64,000 nucleotides of DNA from Archangium lipolyticum (GTDB taxonomy: Bacteria; Myxococcota; Myxococcia; Myxococcales; Myxococcaceae), in contig NZ_JANKBZ010000005.1 of the NCBI RefSeq assembly GCF_024623785.1, positions 186,001-250,000 of the forward strand. Reading direction: 5' to 3'. Positions within the stretch are counted from its first letter, which is position 1, and each line of letters opens with the position of its first letter. A program made the position numbers and the translations under genes. This document shows, piece after piece, positions 8,489-20,600 of the stretch. The notes beneath the pieces were generated by a model. That model searched no databases. It had not been told where the DNA came from and worked only from the letters and a program-made list of their open reading frames with translations.

Positions 8489-10383
8489 AGAAGCTAGGCG
8501 TGGGGCTGCTCCTGGCGCTCGTCGGGGGCGGATCGCTGGCATGGTGGAAGTGGGGCCGTGGGGATGCGGCGGGCTTGTCGCTCACGTGTGTCCCGGGGCA
8601 GTCCCGCGCCTATGCCTTGTCTTATGAGTCTCGCGGGCAGATGTCCGACCCGGCCTTCGGCTTCTCCCTGGGTGCTTCGCCGGAGGGGCAGTCCGCCGAG
8701 ACGGTGGTGACGGGCCGCTGGCGGGAGACGTGTGTGCGCACGGATGCCACGAGTCACGTCCTCGAGGTGTCCGTCGAGGACGCCAAGGGCCACTTCCGCT
8801 CGGGTGGTGGGATCGGGGGCGGTGGCGCTCCGATGGGAGCGCGGGAGCTGGTGGAGGGCAAGAGCTTCGTGGTGATGGGCTCCGATGGGAGCGTGCGGTC
8901 CATCCACTTCGATCCCAGCTTCTCTCCCCTGGGAGAGAACATCCTGAGGGACATGCTGTCGATGCGCTCGGTGAGCCTGAAGGGCCCCCTGCGCGACGGC
9001 GGGAGCTGGACCTCGGAGGAGGAGGATGTCAACGGCCGGTACAACGCCTCCTATGCCCTCGCGTTGCCCGGGCCGGACCTCGCCCGGGTCACCAAGGTTC
9101 GTCAGGAGTACCTGGCCACCGGCTCCGGGCAGGATATGAAGACGGTAAAGCCCCTGGTTCGTGCCCTGCCCGGCAGTGAGAGCACGCTGGAGCTCGAGCT
9201 CGACACGTACCAGCTCCGGAGCCTGCGCTCCCGCGTGGAGGTCTCGCTCACGTTCGGCGGCCGGACCTTCGGTCAGACCACCGGCAGCCTGGCGCTGACT
9301 CCAGACACGGGCGCGGCCCCGCCGACGGTGGACCCCCAGGCGCTGCAGCGGGCCTTCTCGGCCCAGGTCTCCCGGGGAGTGCGGGCAGGTGATCTCGCGG
9401 CGCGCGACGCCGATGCCCGTATCGAGGAGCGCATCCAGCGGGAGGAACTCGGGGACGAGACCTGGCAGTCCCTGCTGGAGAAGGTGGGCGCGGCCTCGCC
9501 GGACCGGGCGAAGCTCTTCCTCAAGTTCAGGGCGCTCTTCCTGCTGCATCCGGAGACCTGCCAGGACGCCAGCAAGCTGCTCGCGCTCTCCAAGGGTCCC
9601 CACGAGCTGGATTTCCAGCTCGTGGCCGGAGCGCTCGTCTCCGCGGGGACTCCGGAAGCCCAGCAGGCGCTGGTGGCCGCCATCGAGGCCACCGGGGACC
9701 GGCTCCCCCATCAACGGACACTGACCCCGTTGCTCGGCATGGTCGCCAAACCCACCGAGGCCACGGAGTCGGCGCTCCATGCGCTCGTGCGCGACCATGC
9801 CCTGGGCGAGGTGCGTGACACGGCGCGCCTGGCGCTCGGGAACATGGCCCGTACGCTCCAGGAGCAGGAGCCGGGGCGCGCGGAGCGGCTCGTGCAGGAG
9901 GGCGTCGAGTTCGCGCGCTCCGCGCGGAACCTGGAGGAGCGGGTGGTGGCCATCCAGACGCTCGGCAATACGGGCTCGCCCCAGGGCTTCGAGTACCTCT
10001 CCCAATCCGTCAAGGACCCGAATGCCGCGGTCCGCCAGAAGGGCGTCTCGGCCCTGCGCTTCATCGAGACCGAGGCCGCGGAGCGCCTGCTGCTCGAGGT
10101 GGCATCGCGGGACGAGGCCGCCAGCGTGCGGGGCGAGGCGGTGGTCTCCCTCTCGTTCCGGCGGCTCTCGGCTGCCACGGTGGGGGAGCTCCTCCGGCGG
10201 GTCCGCCAGGATCCCTCCGAGAGCGTGCGGCAGTTGATCGTCAAGGTGTTGGCGGATGAGGCGCCCCGCTACCTGGAGATCCGGGAGACGCTGGAGCAGG
10301 TGAGCCGGGAGGATGCCTCGTCCTCCGTGCGCAAGGTGGCCACGCTCGTCCTGCTGCGGCTCGATTCGTCCGAAGGCTCGTGA
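8485..10383 (+). CDS. HEAT-repeat protein resembling the vitellogenin/MTP lipid-transfer module
   Basis: A 632-residue protein; I chose ATG 8485, which overlaps the previous stop (ATGA) and gives a clean N-terminal membrane anchor (MKKLGVGLLLALVGGG), over an ATG 12 bases upstream. Residues about 35-270 are beta-rich, with AYALSYESRGQ and, near 140-165, a strand plus NILRDMLSM that recalls the conserved N-terminal barrel of vitellogenin-like proteins. Residues about 285-632 are a helical solenoid of HEAT-type repeats. LVSAGTPEAQQAL followed by KPTEATESALHAL resembles the GT and PT motifs of the vitellogenin/MTP helical domain. If right, it would be an envelope lipid-binding or lipid-transfer protein. 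A plain HEAT-repeat protein is the conservative alternative. Confidence 0.65.
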   Translation: MKKLGVGLLLALVGGGSLAWWKWGRGDAAGLSLTCVPGQSRAYALSYESRGQMSDPAFGFSLGASPEGQSAETVVTGRWRETCVRTDATSHVLEVSVEDAKGHFRSGGGIGGGGAPMGARELVEGKSFVVMGSDGSVRSIHFDPSFSPLGENILRDMLSMRSVSLKGPLRDGGSWTSEEEDVNGRYNASYALALPGPDLARVTKVRQEYLATGSGQDMKTVKPLVRALPGSESTLELELDTYQLRSLRSRVEVSLTFGGRTFGQTTGSLALTPDTGAAPPTVDPQALQRAFSAQVSRGVRAGDLAARDADARIEERIQREELGDETWQSLLEKVGAASPDRAKLFLKFRALFLLHPETCQDASKLLALSKGPHELDFQLVAGALVSAGTPEAQQALVAAIEATGDRLPHQRTLTPLLGMVAKPTEATESALHALVRDHALGEVRDTARLALGNMARTLQEQEPGRAERLVQEGVEFARSARNLEERVVAIQTLGNTGSPQGFEYLSQSVKDPNAAVRQKGVSALRFIETEAAERLLLEVASRDEAASVRGEAVVSLSFRRLSAATVGELLRRVRQDPSESVRQLIVKVLADEAPRYLEIRETLEQVSREDASSSVRKVATLVLLRLDSSEGS

Positions 10384-10386
10384 AGC

Positions 10387-10427
10387 TCGCGGGCCATGGC
10401 GCCACGTCCCGGTGCCATGGCCTCGCG
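10387..10427 (+). terminator. GC hairpin after the exported-protein run
   Basis: GGCCATGGCGCC and GGTGCCATGGCC face each other across a seven-base loop with one mismatch, and outer CGCG bases extend the stem. It begins four bases after the stop. No T-tract follows, so it is a probable rather than certain terminator. Confidence 0.45.
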
Positions 10428-10562
10428 GCCCGCCTTCTCCCTGGTTTCTCCTCCACGTTCGATGACGCCCCTCTCCTGGCGGCAGGGGGGGTGAAAAGCG
10501 CTCGCACTCCAGGTCTTGGAGCGTCCAGGGCGCCGAGCGTGTGTTGGCACGATTTTTAATGC

Positions 10563-10577
10563 GGACCAACCTGGTCC
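10563..10577 (+). promoter_or_regulatory. Inverted repeat, likely Rrf2 operator of the suf operon
   Basis: GGACCA-ACC-TGGTCC is a perfect six-base inverted repeat about 70 bases before the start of the Rrf2-family regulator. It is flanked by TTTAAT on the left and TTTAAA on the right, so the symmetry extends outward imperfectly. Rrf2 regulators of Fe-S assembly bind A/T-flanked dyads and repress their own operon; assigning this dyad to the adjacent regulator is inference from position. No convincing -35/-10 pair could be fixed around it. Confidence 0.55.
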
Positions 10578-10644
10578 TGTTTAAAGAGCCAACACGCCCA
10601 GGTCCCCCGGAATCCGGTGGGCAGGATGGCTGGAGAGACCCCGA

Positions 10645-11153
10645 ATGCTCCGGATGAGCAAGATGACCGACTACGGCATCGTGCTGCTGACCGAGCTGGC
10701 GCGCGCTGGGAGCGAGACGCGCACGGCGAGGGAGTTGGCGGCCGGTACCGGTGTGCCCCTGCCCTCGGTGAGCAAGGTGCTCAAGGGGCTGCAGGGCGCT
10801 GGCCTGCTGGTGTCCCACCGGGGGGCGAGCGGCGGCTACGGCCTGGCCCGGCCCGCTGATGGCATTCCCCTCACGGAGATCATCACCGCGCTCGAGGGGC
10901 CCGTGTCCCTCACCGAGTGTGGCGCGCATGGCGCCCATCCGCCCGCGGGGACCTGCGAGCTGGAGACGGTGTGCCGGGTACGTGGCCACTGGCGCATCAT
11001 CAACCGCACCATCCAGGACGCGCTCGGGCGGTTGACCCTGGCGGACCTGTGCGCGCCGGTGCCGCGCCTCGTCGGCCTCGGGGTGCCCTCGCGCCCGGCG
11101 GCTCCGGCCCAGAACCCCAATTCCACCTCCGCTACCGCGGGAGGAGTTCCCTC

Positions 11154-11157
<4 letters not shown>
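10645..11157 (+). CDS. Rrf2-family regulator of Fe-S cluster assembly
   Basis: A 170-residue Rrf2/IscR-type transcription factor. [18 protein letters not shown] is the usual N-terminus of the SUF-associated group; the winged helix follows, with [21 protein letters not shown] as recognition region and the wing [14 protein letters not shown]. Residues about 90-115 hold the three-cysteine cluster ([16 protein letters not shown]) that ligates an Fe-S cluster in this family. After about residue 140 comes an Ala/Pro/Ser-rich tail. Its stop overlaps the sufB start (ATGA), so it is the first gene of the suf operon, and feedback repression is expected when clusters are plentiful. Confidence 0.9.
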
Positions 11158-13362
<2,205 letters not shown>

Positions 13363-13366
<4 letters not shown>

Positions 13367-14694
13367 CGGAAGCGGGGCTGCAGCACTACCTCGACCTGGC
13401 CGAGCGCTTCCAGGCGGAGAGGGCCGCGGGCGCTCCCGCGTGGCTGCGCACCTTGCGGCAGGAGGGCATCGCGCAGCTGGCGCGCCAGGGTTTCCCCACC
13501 TCGAGGAACGAGGATTGGAAGTACACGAACGTGGCGCCCATCACCGGCCATGCCTTCTGCCCCGTGCGCACCGTGCACGAGGCGGGGGTGGAGGCGGCGG
13601 TGGCGCGGCTCGCCCTGCCGGGCACGGGGCCACTGGCGGTGTTCGTGGATGGCTGGTTCGTCCGGGAGCTGTCCCGGCTGGAGGGCGCACCCGAGGGACT
13701 CTCGGTGCGCAGCCTGCGCGAGGCGCTCACGAAGGACGGAGAGGGGTTGGAGGCGGTGGTGGGCCAGCGGGCGCGCGCGGAGTCGAACGGCTTCACCGCG
13801 CTCAACGCGGCGCTGCTGGAGGAGGGCGCGGTGGTGCGGGTTGCTCCTGGGACGGTGTGCCCCGAGCCCGTGCAACTGCTGTTCCTTACGCGCGGTGACA
13901 ACACCGTGGCGCTGGCGAGCCCCCGGGTGGTGGTGGTGGCCGGGGAGAACAGCGAGCTCACGCTGGTGGAGAGCTACGTGGGCGCGGCGCCGGGTGTCTC
14001 CTTCACCAACGCGGTGACGGAGGTGGTGCTGGGCGCGGGGGCGCGGGTCACGCACCTCAAGCTTCAGGCCGAGTCGGAGACGGCCTTCCACATCGGCGCC
14101 CTGCACGTGTCGCAGGGCCGGGACAGCCGCTTCGCCTCGCACGTCATCTCGCTGGGTGGGGCGCTGGCCCGCAACGAGGTGCACGCCCATTTCGCGGCCG
14201 AGGGCGGCGAGTGCACCCTCAACGGGCTGTACGTGGGCCACGGCTCGCAGCACCTGGACAACTGGACGAACCTGGACCACGCGCACCCGCGCTGCACCAG
14301 CCGGGAGCTGTACAAGGGCGTGCTGGACGACAAGGCACGCGGCACCTTCCACGGCAAGGTGCTGGTGCGGCCGGACGCGCAGCGGACGGATGCGCGCCAG
14401 AGCAACCGCAACCTCCTGCTGTCGGAGGCGGCGATGGCGGACGCACGGCCGCAGTTGGAGATTCTGGCGGATGACGTGAAGTGCGCGCACGGCGCGACGG
14501 TGGGCCGCCTGGACGAGCAGGCGCTCTTCTACCTGCGCTCGCGCGGCATTCCCCGGGCGGACGCGGAGTGGCTGCTGACGCATGCCTTCGCGACCGAGGT
14601 GGTGGGCGCGGTGCCGCTGGCGCCGCTGAGGGAGCAGGTGGAGCTATTGCTGGCGCGCAAGCTGCCAGGGTCGTCGAAGGAGGGACGGGCATGA
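13363..14694 (+). CDS. sufD: Fe-S cluster assembly protein SufD
   Basis: A 443-residue SufD, paralogue of SufB and partner in the SufBC2D scaffold. The start is GTG 13363, overlapping the sufC stop; this puts the N-terminus at VTEAGLQHYLDLAERF. NEDWKYTNVAPI is the conserved N-terminal SufD motif, and the C-terminal beta-helix carries NWTNLDHAHPRCTSRELYKG, DARQSNRNLLLS, ADDVKCAHGATVGRLDEQALFYLRSRGI. These are the usual core-complex motifs, including the His used in cluster assembly. The downstream sufS ATG overlaps its stop. Confidence 0.96.
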
Positions 14695-15920
14695 GCGGAG
14701 CACCTCTGGACGTGGCGCGCATCCGCGCGGACTTCCCCATCCTCCACCAGGAGGTGCGGGGCCGGCCGCTGGTGTACCTGGACAGCGCGGCGACGACGCA
14801 GAAGCCCCAGGCCGTCATCGACGCGCTGGTGCGCTACTACACGCACGACAACGCCAACGTGCACCGCGGCGTGCACGCGCTCTCCGAGCGGGCCACCCAG
14901 GCCTACGAGGGTGCTCGCGAGCGGGTGCGCCGGTTCATCAACGCGCGCGACGCGAAGGAGATCATCTTCGTGCGCGGCTGCACCGAGGCCGTCAACCTGC
15001 TGGCGCAGACGTTCGGGCGCAGCAAGGTGGGCCCCGGTGACGAGGTGCTCATCACCGCCATGGAGCACCACTCCAACATCGTTCCCTGGCAGATGCTCTG
15101 CCAGCAGGTGGGCGCCACGCTGAAGGTGGTGCCGGTGGACGAGCGGGGTGACCTGCGCATGGAGCAGCTCGACGCGCTGCTGACGGAGCGCACGCGGCTG
15201 CTCGCGGTGACGCACGTGTCCAACGCGCTGGGCACGGTGAACCCGGTGCGGGAGATCGTGAAGCGGGCCCATGGGAAGGGCGTACCCGTGCTGGTGGACG
15301 GGGCGCAGGCGCTACAGCACTTCCGCGTGGACGTGCAGGAGCTGGACTGCGACTTCTACGCGTTCTCCGGACACAAGGTGTTCGGGCCCACGGGCATCGG
15401 CGTGCTGTACGGGAAGAGCGCGATGTTGGAGCCGCTGCCTCCCTGGCAGGGTGGTGGGGACATGATCCTCACCGTCACCATGGAGAAGACGGTCTACAAC
15501 CGGCTGCCGTACCGCCTCGAGGCGGGGACGCCGGACATCTCGGGGGCGGTGGGACTGGCGGCGGCGCTCGACTACGTGGAGTCGGTGGGGCTGGAGGCCA
15601 TCGCGGCGCACGACCGGGAGCTGCTGGAGTACGGGGCGCGGGCGCTGGAGGGCGTGCCGGGCGTGAAGCTGATGAGCCGGGCGCGCGAGCGCTCGGGGGT
15701 GCTGTCCTTCATCATGGAGGACGTGCACGCGCACGACGTGGGCACCATCCTGGACCGGGAGGGCGTCGCCATCCGGGCGGGCCACCACTGCGCGCAGCCG
15801 CTGCTGTCGTGCTTCGGGGTGGCGGCCACGGTGCGCGCGTCGCTGGCGATGTACAACACGCGCGAGGACATCGACGCGCTCGTGCGCGGGCTGCACAAGG
15901 TTCGGGAGGTGTTCGCATGA
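14691..15920 (+). CDS. sufS: Cysteine desulfurase SufS
   Basis: A 409-residue group II PLP-dependent cysteine desulfurase that takes sulfur from cysteine and forms a persulfide for cluster assembly. Visible: YLDSAATTQKP at the N-terminus, MEHHSNIVPWQ (cofactor stacking His), VDGAQALQHF, the PLP lysine in FSGHKVFGPTGIG, GGGDMI, and the catalytic cysteine in RAGHHCAQPLL. Length and motif order are standard. The ATG overlaps the sufD stop and the stop overlaps the sufU start. Confidence 0.97.
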   Translation: MSGAPLDVARIRADFPILHQEVRGRPLVYLDSAATTQKPQAVIDALVRYYTHDNANVHRGVHALSERATQAYEGARERVRRFINARDAKEIIFVRGCTEAVNLLAQTFGRSKVGPGDEVLITAMEHHSNIVPWQMLCQQVGATLKVVPVDERGDLRMEQLDALLTERTRLLAVTHVSNALGTVNPVREIVKRAHGKGVPVLVDGAQALQHFRVDVQELDCDFYAFSGHKVFGPTGIGVLYGKSAMLEPLPPWQGGGDMILTVTMEKTVYNRLPYRLEAGTPDISGAVGLAAALDYVESVGLEAIAAHDRELLEYGARALEGVPGVKLMSRARERSGVLSFIMEDVHAHDVGTILDREGVAIRAGHHCAQPLLSCFGVAATVRASLAMYNTREDIDALVRGLHKVREVFA

Positions 15921-16369
15921 GCTCGGATCTGCAGGACCTCTATCAAGAGGTGGTGCTGGAGCACGGCAAGCGTCCGCGCAATTTCCGCGAGGTGGAGGGC
16001 GCCAACCGGCGGGCCGACGGTTACAACCCGCTGTGTGGCGACCAGCTCACGGTGACGCTGCGGATGGAGGGCGATGTCATCAAGGACGTGGGCTTCGTGG
16101 GGCAGGGATGCGCCATCTCACGGGCCTCGGCGTCGCTGATGACGGGGGCGGTGAAGGAGCTGACGCGGGCCCAGGCCGAGGAGCTCTTCGATCTGGTGCA
16201 CAAGCTGGTGATGGAGGGCCCCGAGGGATTGGACACGGAGGCGCTGGGGAAGCTGGCGGTGCTGTCCGGGGTGAACGAGTTCCCGTCCCGGGTGAAGTGC
16301 GCGAGCCTGGCATGGCATGCGCTGCGAGCGGCGCTCGAGGGCAAGGCGTCCTCGGTCTCGACGGAGTAG
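15917..16369 (+). CDS. sufU: Sulfur-transfer protein SufU
   Basis: A 150-residue IscU-like protein of the SufU type. The three conserved cysteines are in YNPLCGDQL, GQGCAISRAS and RVKCASLAWHAL; together with Asp in CGD they bind zinc in SufU, which accepts persulfide sulfur from SufS. The extra segment between the second and third cysteines is the SufU hallmark that separates it from IscU. It is coupled to sufS, as expected for a SufSU pair. A short Ser/Thr tail follows the domain. Confidence 0.95.
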   Translation: MSSDLQDLYQEVVLEHGKRPRNFREVEGANRRADGYNPLCGDQLTVTLRMEGDVIKDVGFVGQGCAISRASASLMTGAVKELTRAQAEELFDLVHKLVMEGPEGLDTEALGKLAVLSGVNEFPSRVKCASLAWHALRAALEGKASSVSTE

Positions 16370-16382
16370 GGAGGAGGTCCGG

Positions 16383-16943
16383 ATGAGGGGTTTACTGACA
16401 CCGCTCGCACGTGACTGCGAGGTGACGATGATTCCCAGCGGCGAGCGGGTGATGGTGCCCGCGGGCACCGAGGTGCGGGTGCTCCAGACGCTCGGCGGGA
16501 ACGTGACCGTGCAGGGGGACTACGGGCAGCTCATGCGCGTCGACGAGAAGGACGCGGATGCGCTGGGCGCCGACTATGTCGCGCAGAACCCGAAGCCCGC
16601 CGAGTCCGCGTCACAGGCCGTGGAGGGCGAGTTCGACGAGGAGCGCGTCTGGGAGCAGCTCCGCACGGTGTACGACCCGGAGATTCCGGTGAACATCGTG
16701 GAGCTGGGGCTGGTGTACCAGTGCAAGGCCACGCCGCTGCCGGAGGGAGGGCAGCGGGTGGAGATCCAGATGACGGTGACGGCTCCGGGATGTGGCATGG
16801 GGCCGGTGCTGGTGGACGACGTGCGGCGCAAGGTGCAGGACGTGCCCGGGGTGAAGGAGGCGAACGTCGAGCTGGTGTGGGATCCGCCCTGGGATCAGAG
16901 CCGCATGTCGGACGTGGCGCGGCTGCAGCTCGGGTGGATGTAG
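16383..16943 (+). CDS. sufT: SufT, MIP18/DUF59-family Fe-S maturation factor
   Basis: A 186-residue protein starting at ATG 16383 after GGGAGGAGG. Residues 1-75 are the N-terminal beta domain of SufT (TMIPSGERVMVPAGTEVRVL). From about 80 the MIP18/DUF59 domain follows, with VYDPEIPVNIVELGLVY, the conserved cysteine in TAPGCGMGPVL and the ending VWDPPWDQSRMSDVARLQLG. SufT assists transfer or maturation of Fe-S clusters. It is the last gene of the suf operon, 13 bases after sufU. A REP-like palindrome begins 27 bases downstream. Confidence 0.93.
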   Translation: MRGLLTPLARDCEVTMIPSGERVMVPAGTEVRVLQTLGGNVTVQGDYGQLMRVDEKDADALGADYVAQNPKPAESASQAVEGEFDEERVWEQLRTVYDPEIPVNIVELGLVYQCKATPLPEGGQRVEIQMTVTAPGCGMGPVLVDDVRRKVQDVPGVKEANVELVWDPPWDQSRMSDVARLQLGWM

Positions 16944-16969
16944 ACCCCGGATTCCCTCCTGTGTGGGTT

Positions 16970-17002
16970 CCCTCTCCCTCTGGGAGAGGGCTAGGGTGAG
17001 GG
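16970..17002 (+). repeat. REP-like 33-bp palindrome, copy 1
   Basis: CCCTCTCCC-TCT-GGGAGAGGG is a nine-base hairpin followed by CTAGGGTGAGGG. It lies between sufT and the next lipoprotein gene and is inverted relative to copies at 17608, 33718 and 34206. The stem could also act as a terminator for the suf operon. Confidence 0.85.
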
Positions 17003-17064
17003 TCATTCCCGAATCCTCCGTGTCCCGGATGAATCCAGGCCCGGAGAGTCCCGTCAGGAGAGCC

Positions 17065-17601
17065 ATGCGAAAGCCAATCTGGAGCGGTCTCGTTCTCTGT
17101 TCCCTGCTCGGCTGTGCGGGGGCTTCGACTTCCACCAGCGGTGACTCCTCTCGTCCGGCGCCTCAGGCCGAGACGCCCGCGGAAACGCCCGTGGAGGCGC
17201 CTCCGGGCGAGCAGCAGTCACCGGCCGCTGTCGCCTCCACGCCCAAGGCACTGCGGGTGACGGCGTCTCCGTCTCCCAAGGACGACATCATCATCAAGGG
17301 CCTCGAGCTCCAGGGCGACACGCTGGTGGCGAGCGTGATGCACTCGGGTGGCTGCAAGGAGCACACGTACGACCTGCTCTGGAAGGGCGACTTCCAGAAG
17401 ACGGCGGCGGGAGCGGCCCAGGCGGAGCTCGTGCTGGCCCACGATGCGAACGGCGATGCCTGTGAGGCGCTGCTGAACCGGACCGCGAGCTTCGACCTGG
17501 GCCCGCTGAAGCAGCGTTGGCGCGAGCAGAACAAGAGCGAGCACGGCGCCGTCGAGCTGCGCTTCACCGGCTCGCAGGCCACCGTGCGTTACGCGTTCTG
17601 A
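17065..17601 (+). CDS. Lipoprotein, unknown
   Basis: A 178-residue lipoprotein. I chose ATG 17065, which follows CAGGAGAG and gives MRKPIWSGLVLCSLLGC with the lipobox LLGC at Cys17; longer in-frame starts would run through the REP repeat. A Ser/Thr/Pro/Ala-rich linker reaches about residue 65. The C-terminal domain is beta-like, with VASVMHSGGCKEHTYDLLWKG and LAHDANGDACEALL, a paired-Cys pattern seen in small myxobacterial exported proteins whose role I do not know. The gene is bracketed by two REP-like copies in opposite orientation. Confidence 0.7.
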   Translation: MRKPIWSGLVLCSLLGCAGASTSTSGDSSRPAPQAETPAETPVEAPPGEQQSPAAVASTPKALRVTASPSPKDDIIIKGLELQGDTLVASVMHSGGCKEHTYDLLWKGDFQKTAAGAAQAELVLAHDANGDACEALLNRTASFDLGPLKQRWREQNKSEHGAVELRFTGSQATVRYAF

Positions 17602-17607
17602 GCAAGA

Positions 17608-17640
17608 CCCTCACCCCAGCCCTCTCCCAGAGGGAGAGGG
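17608..17640 (-). repeat. REP-like 33-bp palindrome, copy 2
   Basis: The reverse complement of the copy at 16970 with one substitution in the tail. It sits in the 50-base gap between convergent genes, where its hairpin could stop transcription from both sides. Confidence 0.85.
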
Positions 17641-17651
17641 GGCATACACGG

Positions 17652-20600
17652 CTACTTCTTCTCCAGGACCAGGTCCCTCGACTGGATGAGGTCCACCTGG
17701 CCCGCGAAGTGGGCGAAGTCCTCGTACTTCTTCACCGGCACCCGCGCCCGCTCCACCCGCAGCGTCTCCTCGATGGTGAGCGCACGGCCTTCCTGCTTCT
17801 CCGTGCGCGACAGCCTCCCGAATGGGCTCTCCACCTTCAGCTGCGCCTGTGGGTCCGTCAGCCGGTAGCCCTGCGGCATCGTCAGCGTCACCTGCACCCG
17901 GCTCGCATCCGTGCTCTCCAGGTACAGCGGCGTGCCGCGCGTGCTGAGCTGCACGTACTGCCTCCCCAGCATCGACGGCATGGTGATCGGCGGTAGCACC
18001 ACCCTGTCCCTGTCCACCCGCGCGAAGTTCGACGCCTTGAACGCGTAGCGCACCGTGAAGGGCGCTCCTACCTCCTCCGTGCGCTCCAGCTTCAGGTCCG
18101 TCAGCTCCGCCCCTCCGAAGTAGCGGCCCACCGCGCCCTGCAGCGCCTGTCGCCGCCGGTCCCCGGAGATGGCCTCGAAGGCCTCCGCCAGTTGCGCCGC
18201 CTGGAAGCCGCTGTACACCTCCTCGCCCTTGCCCACCAGCTGCCCGTCCGTCCCCAGCTCCAGCGCCAGCTTCACCTGCTTGCCGGCCTGTTGCGTCAGC
18301 GCCGGCGTCTTCACCTTCTCCAGCGCGCGTCCCGGCTCGGGCAGCAGGTACGCGTCCCGCTCGCCCAGCGCCGTCTCGGGCAGCTCGCCAAAGGGCGCGT
18401 ACCGTGTGGCGGTGTCCAGCCACACCGGCCCCGTCCCCGGCACCTCCGCCCTCAACGCCACGTACGGCAGCAGCGACTCCTCGGGGAACAGGTACTCCGC
18501 TGGATCCGCCGAGAAGGTGCGCACCACCACCACGCGCGTCGGAATCCCCAGCGCCTCCAGTCCCGCCTTCATCATCCACAGCCGGCTGCCCCGGTCCTGC
18601 GCCACCGACGCCGCCGCCGACTGCGTCAGCCCCGCGTCCCGGCCGCTGAAGCGCTTCATCACCGCCGCGTACAGCGCCTTCGCCGCCTCCAGCCCCTTCT
18701 TGTCTCCGGCCGCCTCCTTCGCGAACGCCTCCACCTCCCAGTTGATCGCTCCCCGGTCCAGGAAGGCGTCCGAGTACACCGCCACCAACCGGTCATTCCC
18801 CGTGGTGCCCGCGCCCACCGCCACGAACGGCAGGTACTCCTTGCTCGATGGCGGGCTGTCCGGCTCGGGGATGAAGGGCGGGACCCTCCTCACCTCGTAG
18901 GTGAAGATCTCCTCGTCCCCCTTCACCACCGGCGGCGGCACCTTCATGTTGTGCGCGTCCACCTTCATGCCCGTCCCCTTGGGCGCCACCACCGTGTAGG
19001 TGGCCCGGTGGTCCGGCATGTTGGCGATCTGGAAGTAGAAGTCGGACGCCTTGAAGCCCGGCTGTGCTGGCCCTCGCGACGACTCCGCCAGCAGGTACTC
19101 CACCTCCACGTAGTCCCCCACCTGCACACCCGGCAGGCTGACCGTTTCCTTGCCCTCGATGCTCTCCGGTTCCAGCACCGTCCCGTCCGCCTTGATCGTC
19201 CGCAGCGCCAGCACCTGCGCGCCCGCGGGCAGGTTCACCTCGGCGATCTCCTGCACGCCGCTCTGCTCCAGCGCTTTCTGGATGCTGTGGATGCGGGTGA
19301 CCTGCGAGCCGTCCGCGTAGACCTGCGTGGCCGCCGCGTCCAGCACGTAGGCGGCGGCGCTCTCCTCGGGGCCGGGACTGGCCTCGTAGTCCTTGATGGC
19401 CTGACGGCCGTCGATGGCGTGCGCCTGCAACAGCTCCTGTCCCGTCTTCGCGCGCACCACGGTGCGGCGCAGCGACAGGTTGCTCCCGTCCAGTGCCAGG
19501 GCCTGCTCACGCAGCGCCAGCGCCCCGGCCGCGTCGCCCGCCAGCTCGCGCGTGTCCGCCAGCTTCTCCAGCGGCCTCGGGTTGCGCGGCCAGAGCGCAC
19601 TGAGCGCCCGCAGCGTGGCCGCCGCCTCGTCGAAGCGGCGCAGCGCCACGTACGCGTTCGCCAGCGCCACGCCCGTGCTCACGTCTCCCGGGTTGCGCGT
19701 GAGCTGCTCCTGGTACAGCTCGGCGGTGCGGGCCATGTCTCCCCGCATCCGCGCGTGCTCGGCGGCTCGGGCGATCGCTCCCGGGCAGCCCGCCAGCGCA
19801 CCCACCAACTCGTCCGCGCGGGACACCGCGTCACGGCGCCGCGCCAGCCCGTAGCGCAGCGTCTGCGCCTCGCACAGGCCGGGCTGCTGCTTCAACGCCG
19901 CCGCCAGGCTCTCCTCCACCTGGTTGTCCACTCCCAGCGCCAGCGCCGCGCGCGCCTCCAGCAGCTCCACCGGCCAGCCGGGCGTCTTCGCCGCGGCACG
20001 CGCCGTCTTGAGGGTCTCCAGCGCCGAGGCCGCCTGCCCATCGTTGAGGGTCAGCTCGGCTCGCAGCAGCAGCGCGGCCACGTCGCCCGCGTCCTTCGCC
20101 AGCGCCGTCTCCAGGTCCCTCGTCGCGCGGCCACGCGCCACCTTGGAGGGGATGGAGCGGTCCTGCGCGGCCAGCTCGGCGCGCAGCGAGAGCACGGCGG
20201 CCGTCTGCGCGGCCTTCTGCAGGCGCGTCATCAGCCGCCAGGCCCCGTCCGGATCCCTCCCCATCCCGTCACGCACCGCGATGAAGTCCCCCAGCAGCGG
20301 GCCGGCCTCGTCCGCGAGCGCGGCGGCCAGGTCCTCCGCGTCGGGGTAGACGAGCTCCGCCTCGGTCTCCCGGGGCGCCGAGCCCCACGAGGTGGGCGCC
20401 GGGCCGGTGGCCGGGGTGTAGCGGATGGCCGACGGGCGCCCGTCCACTCGGGCCAGGGCGAAGGAGACGTTGGCCGGGCGCTCGTCCTTCAGCAGCTTGA
20501 TGAGGATGCGGTGCCGGCCCGCCGCGAGCTGGATGGCGCGCGCGGTCACCGTGGAGCTGGCTCGCGCGAAGGCGCGGCGCTCCACCAGGGGCGCGCCATC

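Noticed and set aside
10544-10562. Sigma-54 promoter (TTGGCACG followed by AATGC) before the suf operon
   Set aside because: The GG-to-GC spacing is 13 bases rather than 10, so it does not fit a -24/-12 promoter.
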